Part shown: positions 26,421 through 34,841 of the stretch, in pieces
How the letters are laid out: every line of letters begins with the position of its first letter
How positions within the stretch are numbered: position 1 is the stretch's first letter
DNA from: CAIVAT01 sp964525995
GTDB lineage: Bacteria > Bacteroidota > Bacteroidia > Bacteroidales > FEN-979
Length of the DNA stretch: 64,000 nt
NCBI GenBank assembly: GCA_964525995.1
Contig: CAZGIM010000004.1
Coordinates: forward strand, 1 to 64,000
Reading direction: 5' to 3'
Program-made: the position numbers and the translations under genes
Notes under the pieces: model-generated
Seen by the model: the letters and a program-made list of their open reading frames with translations, nothing else
Database searches by the model: none
Told to the model about the DNA's origin: nothing

Positions 26421-26452
26421 CAAAAGTACCAATAATTGGTATCGAATGCAAA
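26421..26452 (-). promoter_or_regulatory. parD promoter with palindromic operator
   Basis: On the minus strand TTTG (26449-26452) is followed after exactly 20 bases by TACTTTTG (26421-26428), an ideal Bacteroidota promoter. Between and overlapping them lies the perfect palindrome TACCAATAATTGGTA (26427-26441), well placed to be the autorepression operator for the ParD ribbon-helix-helix dimer. The -7 box ends 15 bases before the ATG. Confidence 0.7.
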
Positions 26453-26552
26453 TTTCATTTTATATAATCCTGAGATGCAATATTGTATTTCCAAAAAATT
26501 TCAGACAGACAATTCCTTATCGTTCCAGGTCAACCAGATATTTCATCTTTTA

Positions 26553-28445
26553 TTATATTAAAATCATCTTTTTCGTTTCGGTTTTATCATCAATCCTGAT
26601 CTGATAGTAATACATCCCTGCCCCCAGGTCATGGGTATCATGGGTAATTCGATGCTTCCCTGTTTACTGTCGCTGATCAACAATCAAATCTATTTGTCGT
26701 CCGGTAACATCAAAAAAGTTGATCTGAACGAACGCATCGGCCGGTAACTCATATTCAATCACAGCGAAATCGTTAATCGGGTTCGGGTAAATTTTACACA
26801 AACCGGATTTGTCGTTCCAATCGTCCATACCAATGTTATTTTTAACGGTAACGACAACCGTATCCCGACGCTCACATCCGTTTTTATAAACCGAGACCCA
26901 GATCTTATGCGACCCGACACCTAAATCAGATCCTGTAACCAAGATGGATGAATCAGACTCGTCGGTTGACCAGGCGTACGTATCATAACCGGTTCCGGCC
27001 GACAACCTGAGGGTAGCATTATAATTTATAACCGTATCCGGTCCGATATCAATGGCATGTGTCCACCTTTCTACACTGGCAAGATATCCTTCAATATCTC
27101 TTGTTGTTTTAATGGTATCCGCTCCATTGTATGCCGTTCCCTTGAATACCCCCCCGATTAAAAGATTTGAACAATTGTCGGCAATGATTCTATACGTGTA
27201 ATTTGAATTATTTCCCTGTAGCATATTTGCTCCATAGAGGGCGCCGTTTGTGGAGTATTGAATAATCACCGTTTGCCGGCCCATGCTCAGATACATGCTG
27301 TCGCCGACCGTCATCCCCCCCTGGAAAGTCAGTGTGGCATAGATCGTATCGGATTGCATCGAAAAATCCAACCAGTTATAATTGGCATTATAGACAGGAT
27401 CAAAGAGATGATACCACAACAGGTTGTTTTGCAAATCCATTTTGCCAAGTATGTTGGGAGCGCGATCCTGCGTAATGACAATCGTGTCGTTTGCGAAACA
27501 GGTTGTTTTGTAAATGAATCCGCCAAACACAACGTTATGTTCCGCATCGACATAAAAGTTGGAAAACCATAGAGAGGATATTTTCATTTGTTTATGAACC
27601 AGGTTTCCCTGGATGTCATAGGCATATTGAAAATATTTCGCATCCGTTCCTGCACCATACAGGAGGGTATCCGATCCGATGATCAGTGTAGAGCGTGAAT
27701 AGCCTTGTATATAAATATTCCCATCCGCACCCAGCGTTACATTATTTACCTGGACATATTCGTTTTTCTTGCTTATGCAGCTTCTTCTCCAGATAATATT
27801 GCCTGTTGCGTCAAGTTTTAAAACATAGATCAGGGTGTTCTTGTGCTGCACACTGTCGACGGAAAAAAAGTTAACCCAAACCGGAGTATTATTCGATTCA
27901 TGGCTGCCGATCACATAGGATGTTCCATTCCCGGCCGGAATAAAATCGATGAGGTAATCCTGATTAGGTCCTTTAATGGTCCGGAGCCACTTATGTTTTC
28001 CCTGTTCATCGTACTTCGCGATAAAGGCATCAACGTTACTGTTTTCTGTAAAAAGGGTTGTGTCTGATGCGAGATATTCGTCGCTGTAAGTTCCGCCAAC
28101 TAAAATGGATTGACTGTTTTCCGGTTTAACGGAGGTCGGAATAGGTTGATATCTGACCGGACAATAAAAGTCCATTGCCTTCTTAAAATGTCCGAACTGA
28201 TCAAAAATTCCGATAACGCTTTGCATGTGGTTAAATTGGTACGGATGTCGGAATATGGTATCGCCAATAACCAGCGTATCTTCGTAGGTCACCAGCAGAT
28301 ACGATTGGTTCAGGTTGTCGGTTGCAACGGCCTCGCAATGTATGCCGTCGGTTCCCCGCAATTGCTGTGTCCATGCCCAGTCCCATGACTGGCTCTGCGT
28401 TGCCAAACACGCGAGCAGAAGGATAAAGGTCATTATTGATTTCAT
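26553..28445 (-). pseudogene. T9SS-sorted beta-propeller-like protein gene interrupted by in-frame TAA
   Basis: The frame from 28445 encodes 593 residues: signal peptide (MKSIMTFILLLACLATQSQS), repeated segments such as AFIAKYDEQGKHKWLRTIKG and LIYVLKLDATGNIIWRRS typical of SBBP-type propeller proteins, an Ig-like segment (about 470-540), and the start of a sorting domain (CKIYPNPINDFAVIEYEL). A TAA at 26664-26666 stops it after IVDQRQ. In frame beyond it the sorting domain continues TGKHRITHDTHDLGAGMYY and ends KKMILI, TAA at 26553-26555. The truncated product would lack the end of its T9SS signal. It lies 22 bases after the upstream secreted-protein gene. Confidence 0.75.
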
Positions 28446-28467
28446 TGTTGTTGATGTTAGTTAATCC

Positions 28468-29910
28468 TCACTGATCCCTTATAATTTTCGTTGAAAAAGA
28501 ATGATTGCCATCTGTGATGTGGATGATGTAACTGCCGGCGCTCAATCTTGGGGCGGTTTCATTGAAATCGATGGTGAACTCACGGGTATTGAGGCGTACA
28601 ACAAGGTTATGGCGTTCGTAACACAGATTTCCTGATGCGTCGAATATCTTTACCGATATTTTATCCGAAAGGCCAGGTGGAATGTTCACGACGATCCGGT
28701 CGTGCGATGGATTGGGAAAACAATAAACCGAAGGTTTATTATCGATGGTTGCCATTCCTTGGGCAAATTCCATTTTTCTAAATAACATATGTACATTATA
28801 CATATAGGATGGCACTAACCAGGTAGTATCTGTCTTGGAATAGGTAAGGTACAAATAGTTCTTATGTTTTTTCAATACTACTTGACCCAATCGGTTGTGA
28901 TTATATTCCAGCGTATCGGTTTCCCATCCGTCAGGAGTAAGATGCTGGTGAACCAAAAAATAGTGGTACAGAATCGTGTCTTCAAACGTTTGAACGATAT
29001 GAGGGTCATTTTTAATATCGAAATCCAGATCGGGTGAATCCGCTTTGTATCCAAAGAATACAGGTTCAGAAATGGTGTCTCCCTCCCAGCGTGCATAAAA
29101 TGATCCTTTGAAACCTCTTAGCGAATCTTTCATATATCGTACCCACGTAAAACTAGGTATTTCGACCTGGTCAAGCGATATTCTTCCTTCATAAAATGAA
29201 GTTGTTTTGCACAGATCATTAAAGGGCAACCAGGATTCTTGCATACATTTAAAATAGGCTCCGTGGGAAATGGCGCCGACTTTCCGGTTTCCGACACAAT
29301 GCAGATTATTCTCCTGATCGACGGTGATATCATCGAAAAACACCGGCAAGGAAGGATAAGGGGTCAATGAATCACTGAAAGCAGCTCCTTCGAGATACTT
29401 GTAGTGTTCAGTGCCGGTAAACCAGAAAAAATAAACCCGGTTGTTGTGATCGATCACCTGCCGGTTCGACATTCCGGTGGCGATGAACTCAGGAACGCTC
29501 CACGCCGAATCGCGTACGGTGAATTTTTGATATCCTATTTTTAGATTGGGATAGTGATCCACATCGTAATCGTAGCTTACAAACAGATTACCATTGGTAT
29601 CGGCTACAATATGTGGATCCACAATATCCTTTTCCGAAAATTTTGTTAATTGAACCGGTACAGACCAGGTTTCACCGTTATCCTTCGATACCGAGTAGCA
29701 TACGTTTGTATAACGATAAATGCTAAAATTATGAACAAAAACACAATGTATAATTCCATTTTTGTCAATGGTAAAATCCGCATCTGAAAAACTACCTGAA
29801 CTGTTGATTTTTACCGGGTCTGACCAGGTTTGTGCCGCAACGGGTTCGAGGAGGTTCATACACAAAATCGTTAACAGAAATGCTGCGATGAACCATTGTC
29901 GCCCTTTCAT
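28468..29910 (-). CDS. T9SS-sorted sialidase/BNR-like propeller protein
   Basis: The preferred start at 29910 (MKGRQWFIAAFLLTILCM) gives a good signal peptide; an ATG at 29997 is open but adds 29 non-secretory residues. Repeats such as VCYSVSKDNGETWSVPVQL resemble Asp-box (BNR) motifs of sialidase-type propellers (about residues 25-370), but I do not see the sialidase catalytic set, so enzymatic activity is not claimed. The C-terminus is a type A sorting domain (VYCFPNPSHDRIVVNI ... LSAGSYIIHITDGNHS). Probably co-transcribed with the propeller protein gene downstream. Confidence 0.72.
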   Translation of the reverse strand: MKGRQWFIAAFLLTILCMNLLEPVAAQTWSDPVKINSSGSFSDADFTIDKNGIIHCVFVHNFSIYRYTNVCYSVSKDNGETWSVPVQLTKFSEKDIVDPHIVADTNGNLFVSYDYDVDHYPNLKIGYQKFTVRDSAWSVPEFIATGMSNRQVIDHNNRVYFFWFTGTEHYKYLEGAAFSDSLTPYPSLPVFFDDITVDQENNLHCVGNRKVGAISHGAYFKCMQESWLPFNDLCKTTSFYEGRISLDQVEIPSFTWVRYMKDSLRGFKGSFYARWEGDTISEPVFFGYKADSPDLDFDIKNDPHIVQTFEDTILYHYFLVHQHLTPDGWETDTLEYNHNRLGQVVLKKHKNYLYLTYSKTDTTWLVPSYMYNVHMLFRKMEFAQGMATIDNKPSVYCFPNPSHDRIVVNIPPGLSDKISVKIFDASGNLCYERHNLVVRLNTREFTIDFNETAPRLSAGSYIIHITDGNHSFSTKIIRDQ

Positions 29911-29986
29911 CAGGAGATTTACACACAGAAGTGAACCATCCGGGGAAGGAGCCGGATGGTTCATGATCTGGAAATCATTTGTTCTA

Positions 29987-30006
29987 ACACGGATCATTTC
30001 GGTTCA
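29987..30006 (+). repeat. Dispersed 20-bp repeat, copy 2
   Basis: Identical to 21041-21060. It lies over the 3' end of a T9SS-tail-like fragment on the minus strand. Confidence 0.6.
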
Positions 30007-30056
30007 TTAATTATCACCTTTGCGCTTGCAACCGTCTTTCCGTCATACACCAGCAT
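29994..30056 (-). pseudogene. Possible T9SS sorting-domain tail remnant
   Basis: A minus-strand frame reads MLVYDGKTVASAKVIINEPK and a stop; the YDGKTVASAKVIIN pattern is that of the last two strands of a T9SS sorting domain. It follows the FISUMP gene at 30096 without belonging to its frame and has no body of its own. Confidence 0.35.
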
Positions 30057-30095
30057 AATGCACACGAATGAAATCCACTTTCACGTGTGATTTTT

Positions 30096-31139
30096 TTAAG
30101 GCGCATCTTTATTTCTAACACACCTTACGGAAAAGGCAGATGCATCTGAAACATAATAACTTCTCCAGACTCCAACATTCCAATCTGAAAGTTGACGCTC
30201 CATTACATAGTTTTCATTATAAGTCCACCATGTACATCTGTTTTTGATAAAGTAAAAGGAGCACCCTAATTTTACATCGCAATTGTACCAACCACTACCT
30301 TTTGCGGCGAAACCAAAATCATCTGTTCCTTGTCCGAAATACCAGAATTCCGGACCTGCGATCTTTAGCTTATAATCTATTGTTCCCCGGAACCTGAACA
30401 TATCCTTAGCCTGACCGGGCGACATTCCTGCAAAAATCTCGAGTTCAATCCAATCCGAATCATTAGGCACATGCCAGCCGTTCGGGCAAATTCCCTGCAA
30501 GACTGATGGAAATTGGGGATTGTTGGAATATTCGACATTAAGCGCTGATAACCAGGTGTAGAGCTTCCCATATTGAACGCCGTTGGAAGGGTCATCGTCA
30601 TAATCAAAATAGTTCCTTGAAGTGTCGGTGATGACTACCGAATCGGATTTAAACTGTGACAAGGCAGCATCTTCAGAAAGACTTATTCCCATTGTGTTCC
30701 GTTCGTTTCCGATCGCCCTGAATGCAGATCCGTTTACTTCAACGACATACATTCCTGAAGGTCCGATTATGCAGTTCAAGATATCTCTGCTGGTCCGGCA
30801 TACCCTGTCGGCATGGTATTGCAACACGCCTTTCATATCATAAATGTTCACATGGAGCGCGGTGAATGCCGGAAAGAACAGACGCAACCGGAGATTGCCC
30901 GGATTGTTGATATATTCCTGAACATCGGATAGCGAATTTGTTTTTCGCATCCCGACAGCCTGTCCATCGGCATACCGCGTGGTGTTCATGTTTTCCTTCA
31001 TCCAGCACTGGTTACCGATCTGCACCGTGTGATAAACATTTCCATCGATATCCGTAACCGTGCTGGTACCGCAGGTAAAGGGTTGCGGATAGGCCATCAG
31101 CCCCATCAATACCAGAAATAGTGTGAGAATTGATTTCAT
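30096..31139 (-). CDS. Secreted FISUMP protein with nested T9SS-like module (copy 1)
   Basis: The 347-residue protein has a signal peptide (cleavage after about residue 19). The FISUMP domain starts at VTDIDGNVYHTVQIGNQCW (about 28-46), is interrupted after NTTRYADG, and resumes at about 172 with YFDYDDDPSNGVQYGKLYTW, continuing through GICPNGWHVPNDSDW to VRCVRNKDAP. The ~100 residues between contain a sorting-domain-like beta module (LHVNIYDMKGVLQYHA ... GPSGMYVVEVNGSAF). No sorting domain is at the C-terminus. Its first 153 bases are nearly identical to those of the next FISUMP gene. Function unknown. Confidence 0.78.
   Translation of the reverse strand: MKSILTLFLVLMGLMAYPQPFTCGTSTVTDIDGNVYHTVQIGNQCWMKENMNTTRYADGQAVGMRKTNSLSDVQEYINNPGNLRLRLFFPAFTALHVNIYDMKGVLQYHADRVCRTSRDILNCIIGPSGMYVVEVNGSAFRAIGNERNTMGISLSEDAALSQFKSDSVVITDTSRNYFDYDDDPSNGVQYGKLYTWLSALNVEYSNNPQFPSVLQGICPNGWHVPNDSDWIELEIFAGMSPGQAKDMFRFRGTIDYKLKIAGPEFWYFGQGTDDFGFAAKGSGWYNCDVKLGCSFYFIKNRCTWWTYNENYVMERQLSDWNVGVWRSYYVSDASAFSVRCVRNKDAP
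30987..31139 (-). repeat. 153-bp near-identical direct repeat, copy 1
   Basis: The 5' 153 bases of the FISUMP gene at 30096-31139 match 32525-32677 base for base except for a handful of substitutions and no gaps. Similarity drops sharply downstream and in the leaders. Confidence 0.85.
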
Positions 31140-31648
31140 GGTTGTTGATTTTATATTGGGTTTTTACTTATGGCCGCGATGCACCCCTGGTCTTGACAGC
31201 AATAATCGCGAACAGCGATTCGTGAAGTGATCCATCGGTGACACCCGAAGAATATAGTGATTTTATCTTACATTTGAAGAAACAGGAAAAAATTCTCCTG
31301 AGTACTTCCTTTTTCCCAAAGTTACATAAAAAAATCCCAACATATCTTATTTATGAAAATATTTTCAATCTGATTTTAACCATACTTAGTATCGAATGAT
31401 CTTTATTCGGAATTGCCATTTTCGGAGTAATATTCTTCATTTCAATGATCGTAAGGGTAAAGGTTGGTTTATTCAGTTGCGCCTGTCGTTGCCCGATAAA
31501 TCAACACGGCATTCGGTCAAATTTTCTAAAGTCCCATTCCCACTTCGTGCTGCGATATGTCCGTTTCCCGATGCGGGCGCCAGGACTTTCACTTGCCCCT
31601 GGAATATATCTTTTCCCCAAAGCGAATCACCAGTAGGGGAAGACAGAA
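31140..31648. other. FISUMP-FISUMP intergenic region
   Basis: These 509 bases hold no gene that I can support. A TAACTTTG box on the minus strand (31317-31324) fits the TAnnTTTG consensus and could be the promoter of copy 1, with a long leader of about 170 bases. A minus-strand frame of about 60 codons after the upstream FISUMP stop has no start codon or recognisable domain. Confidence 0.35.
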
Positions 31649-32677
31649 TTATGGGATATCCTCATCTTTAACACACCTGACGGAATAGGCATTGTTGAAA
31701 TAACTATAATTTCCTCGAAACACTCCGATTTCCAAATCCGTTATTTGCCTAAGCATAATATTCCGAGTGCCATAGGTCCACCATGTCGCGGACATCTTTA
31801 ACGTGTAAAAATCACATATTCCATCAAGATTACAGGAATGGTAACCACTACCCTTTGCCGAGAAACTAAAGTCATCTGTGCCATAGGGATTGATCCAATA
31901 GGTGGTGTCTTTGGTTTTAAGTTTGTCAGCAATTATACCTCTATATTTTCCAGCGCCCCAAATTTCAGTTAAAGACATTCCGGCTGATCTTTCCAGTATC
32001 ATCCAATCGCTGTCGTTGGGCACATGCCAACCATCTGGGCAAATGCCTTGATAAAATTTACTGCCTGGATATGTACTGTTGATATTCAATGCAGCCCTGT
32101 AACTATATAATTTCCCATATTCCCTGCTAATATTGGGATCGTTCTTATAATCGAAAATACATTTCGATGAATCGGTAAGCACCGTACAATTTTCACTTGT
32201 CTTCTTTAACGAAGTGATATTTTGTAATTCCACATTAAAGCCGTTTTGCCCGTCGCCAATCACCTTAAACCTTGAATTATTGATCTCTAGAATATACATT
32301 CCATTAAAACCAATACGGCATTTTATCAGATTTGATCCTTCAACGGAAAGTATCCGGTTTTGATAAACGGTTTTTCCCTGAAAATTGTAGACCCTGATAT
32401 TTATGGTCTCCTTACCTGAAGCATTGATCGCGACCTTTATCATTCCAGGTGTATTGACAAACAAATCAACCTCAGGTTGTTCGGAGATTCCGATAGGATC
32501 GCCATTTGGATATCGTGTTGTTTGCATGTTTTCCTTCATCCAGCATTGGTTGCCGATCTGTACCGTGTGATAAACATTTCCATCGATATCCGTAACCGTG
32601 CTGGTACCGCAGGTAAAGGGCTGCGGATAGGCCATCAGCCCCATCAATACCAGAAATAGTGTGAGAATTGGTTTCAT
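31649..32677 (-). CDS. Secreted FISUMP protein with nested T9SS-like module (copy 2)
   Basis: The 342-residue protein has the same plan as copy 1: signal peptide, FISUMP start up to MQTTRYPNGDPIG, an inserted beta module (INIRVYNFQGKTVYQN ... GFNGMYILEINNSRF, about residues 70-165), then the rest of FISUMP (YGKLYSYRAALN, GICPDGWHVPNDSDW, ending VRCVKDEDIP). The first ~50 residues differ from copy 1 at only a few positions, while the inserted module and later parts have diverged, so the 5' ends have been kept alike by recent duplication or gene conversion. Confidence 0.78.
   Translation of the reverse strand: MKPILTLFLVLMGLMAYPQPFTCGTSTVTDIDGNVYHTVQIGNQCWMKENMQTTRYPNGDPIGISEQPEVDLFVNTPGMIKVAINASGKETINIRVYNFQGKTVYQNRILSVEGSNLIKCRIGFNGMYILEINNSRFKVIGDGQNGFNVELQNITSLKKTSENCTVLTDSSKCIFDYKNDPNISREYGKLYSYRAALNINSTYPGSKFYQGICPDGWHVPNDSDWMILERSAGMSLTEIWGAGKYRGIIADKLKTKDTTYWINPYGTDDFSFSAKGSGYHSCNLDGICDFYTLKMSATWWTYGTRNIMLRQITDLEIGVFRGNYSYFNNAYSVRCVKDEDIP
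32525..32677 (-). repeat. 153-bp near-identical direct repeat, copy 2
   Basis: Second copy of the FISUMP 5' repeat; see 30987-31139. The two copies are in direct orientation 1.5 kb apart. Confidence 0.85.
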
Positions 32678-32864
32678 GGGTGAGTAATTTTATATTTCAT
32701 TGATCAAATGGAATATCCATTATAATTATTCACGATTTGGATGAACATGGTTCCTGTGGATATTTCATTCTTTTCGGATAAAATTTGGCCAGGAATGACC
32801 ATGAAGTTACGGATTATTTACTGTAACAGCCTGTTCGAAAAATGGTTAAAATATTCATAATCTC

Positions 32865-34241
32865 TTATTTTTTACAAAACTTTCCTGTGAAGGTGGAATT
32901 CGTTGTTCTGACCCTGATCAAATACATCCCTGCCGGATAATTTTCAACATCCACGATCATTCTTTTTCCGGAACCGGATTTTTTAAACAGGCAGGCGCCT
33001 TGTAGATCCATTATTTCAACGGCGCTGATTCCCAACGGCATATTCGAAAGATCAACGGTTAAGAAACGGATTGCTGGATTTGGATAAATGGCTGGTTCAG
33101 GCTTGTGTAGCCGGTTGACCGAAGTGAAGACGGAGTCGAAAGTCATCACGGATGCTTTGCGAAAATTACCCCAATCCTGGAAGGCGATAAAAAGCTGTTC
33201 AGATTGATTGACGCCCAGGGTGACATACCATGTGGTATCGGGCGAAAAGCACGGACTCCCGACGAATGACCAATCTGATCCGTCGAACTTCATCACCGTT
33301 GTTTTCATGTTATTGATCCACTCCTGGTAAGCCAGATAGAGCGCTCCCGTCTGACTGAAAACGAGGCTGGTTTGACCAATATCCTCTGCCGAAAATTCCG
33401 GTTGACCAACATCAACCCAGTTTGTGCCGTCGAATTTAAGCGCCCGCGCCTTATAGGAAATATCGCCGTCGCTATAGACCACATGGGGTTCGCCGGCCGG
33501 GCTAAATGCGAGACTGATTTCATAACCCCATCCTGAAGATATTTCCGGCGATCCGACATATCCCCAACCGGTTCCGTCAAATTTCATAACCGACACTTTC
33601 CCCGATGGCGGATAATTCTGGAAAGCAACATAGGGATAACCGGTTGGGCTGATTGCAAAAGATAAATAATCAGCCTTGTTTATGGAAAACTCCGGTGTTC
33701 CGACATGGACCCAGTCAACGCCATTGTATTTCATTACCGTCACTTTATCATTAAGAGTTATGTATGCCACATAAGGTTCGCCATCAGGGTTGAAGGAGAG
33801 GAGCGGAGTAATAACATACTCGTTGGAAAAGCCGCGATCTCCTACTAGCTGCCAATCGGCGCCGTTAAATTTCATTATGGTAGCATATCCGTCATACCCC
33901 TGGTCTCCATAAACAACATGAGGTTCACCCGAGGAGCTGAAGGCGATTTTATTTTGTACGGTTTGTGAACCGGAAAATCCCTGACTGCCGACCATCACCC
34001 AGTTATTGCCATCGAACCGCTTAACAGTAGTACTGAGAAAGGTTAAGGCATCAGAATAAGCCACATAAGGTTTTCCGTCGGGACTTATAGCCATACTTAC
34101 AGAGGTAGCCCAGGTATCTGAAAGGCCGGGATAACCGACAAATTTCCACATGTAATCAACCGGAGAATCCGTTGAAACGGGCAATTGGGCACAAACAACC
34201 CCATGCACCAGGAAAATGAAAACACAGATAAAATTTTTCAT
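32865..34241 (-). CDS. T9SS-sorted beta-propeller protein
   Basis: The 458-residue protein has a signal peptide (MKNFICVFIFLVHGVVCAQ). It has about seven repeats of some 48 residues with the pattern MKFDGTGWGYVGSPEIS followed by LAFSPAGEPHVVY, consistent with one beta-propeller (about residues 28-370). The C-terminus is a type A T9SS sorting domain (PAIYPNPAIRFLTVDL ... YPAGMYLIRVRTTN). Such proteins are generally surface-exposed binding modules. No neighbour within 180 bases on either side. Confidence 0.78.
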   Translation of the reverse strand: MKNFICVFIFLVHGVVCAQLPVSTDSPVDYMWKFVGYPGLSDTWATSVSMAISPDGKPYVAYSDALTFLSTTVKRFDGNNWVMVGSQGFSGSQTVQNKIAFSSSGEPHVVYGDQGYDGYATIMKFNGADWQLVGDRGFSNEYVITPLLSFNPDGEPYVAYITLNDKVTVMKYNGVDWVHVGTPEFSINKADYLSFAISPTGYPYVAFQNYPPSGKVSVMKFDGTGWGYVGSPEISSGWGYEISLAFSPAGEPHVVYSDGDISYKARALKFDGTNWVDVGQPEFSAEDIGQTSLVFSQTGALYLAYQEWINNMKTTVMKFDGSDWSFVGSPCFSPDTTWYVTLGVNQSEQLFIAFQDWGNFRKASVMTFDSVFTSVNRLHKPEPAIYPNPAIRFLTVDLSNMPLGISAVEIMDLQGACLFKKSGSGKRMIVDVENYPAGMYLIRVRTTNSTFTGKFCKK

Positions 34242-34432
34242 AAATGGGTAAGATTAAAAATTCATTTGGTCGATCCTTATTAACTAACTTTTTTGTTGAT
34301 TCAAATGCTCTTAATATTCCGGTGTAAATATAATTTGAAGGGTTTTGATTAAAATTAATCAATTTTCTGCATATTTCATTCATTTCATATAAATAACATA
34401 TAAATATAAAGATTGTTAATAATTGATAAGGA

Positions 34433-34837
34433 TCAACTATTTAGTATGCTAAATCCAAACATTGAGATTACGGTAAAGATAAAGTAGATTAACAATAATC
34501 TTCCATTCCTAAATTTATATTTACTCAATATGTATTCATACTTTTTTTTGTGAAAAACAAAGAAATATGTAACAACCATACTAGGAATAAAAAGCGCGAC
34601 TATTGCCCACAAGGCATTAGTTAACAGTTCGCTTTGAAAAAAGATAAGATATTGTTTTAATTCCGAAGCTATGTTATATCCAGTAAAAAATAGAATCGCA
34701 CTAAAACAAGCAATAATGTTCAATGAAAGTAAAATGGACATATAACAAAATGTAAAAACCTTCCATTGCCCAGCACCGCCATTTCTTATTCTTTCATAAT
34801 TTATTGCATCAGCCCAAAGAGCATAATATATATTCAT
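34433..34837 (-). CDS. Small membrane protein, candidate immunity protein of the RHS toxin
   Basis: The 134-residue protein has three predicted membrane segments (about residues 28-52, 73-95 and 112-131) and a short N-terminal cytosolic part, MNIYYALWADAINYERIRN. It begins 4 bases after the stop of the RHS gene on the same strand, a position typical for immunity genes of polymorphic toxins. A membrane-embedded immunity protein would fit a toxin that acts on membranes, as the hydrophobic C-terminus of the RHS protein suggests. I do not recognise a named family; function is inferred from context. Confidence 0.6.
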   Translation of the reverse strand: MNIYYALWADAINYERIRNGGAGQWKVFTFCYMSILLSLNIIACFSAILFFTGYNIASELKQYLIFFQSELLTNALWAIVALFIPSMVVTYFFVFHKKKYEYILSKYKFRNGRLLLIYFIFTVISMFGFSILNS

Positions 34838-34841
34838 TATA

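Noticed and set aside
24642..26666. Alternative genetic code reading TAA as an amino acid
   Set aside because: TAA is used as the terminal stop of many intact genes in the window, including the true end of the propeller gene, so reassignment is not supported.
30060..30100. Intrinsic terminator with CACACG/CGTGTG stem and T-tract on the plus strand
   Set aside because: No plus-strand gene ends here, and on the minus strand the T-tract is on the wrong side.
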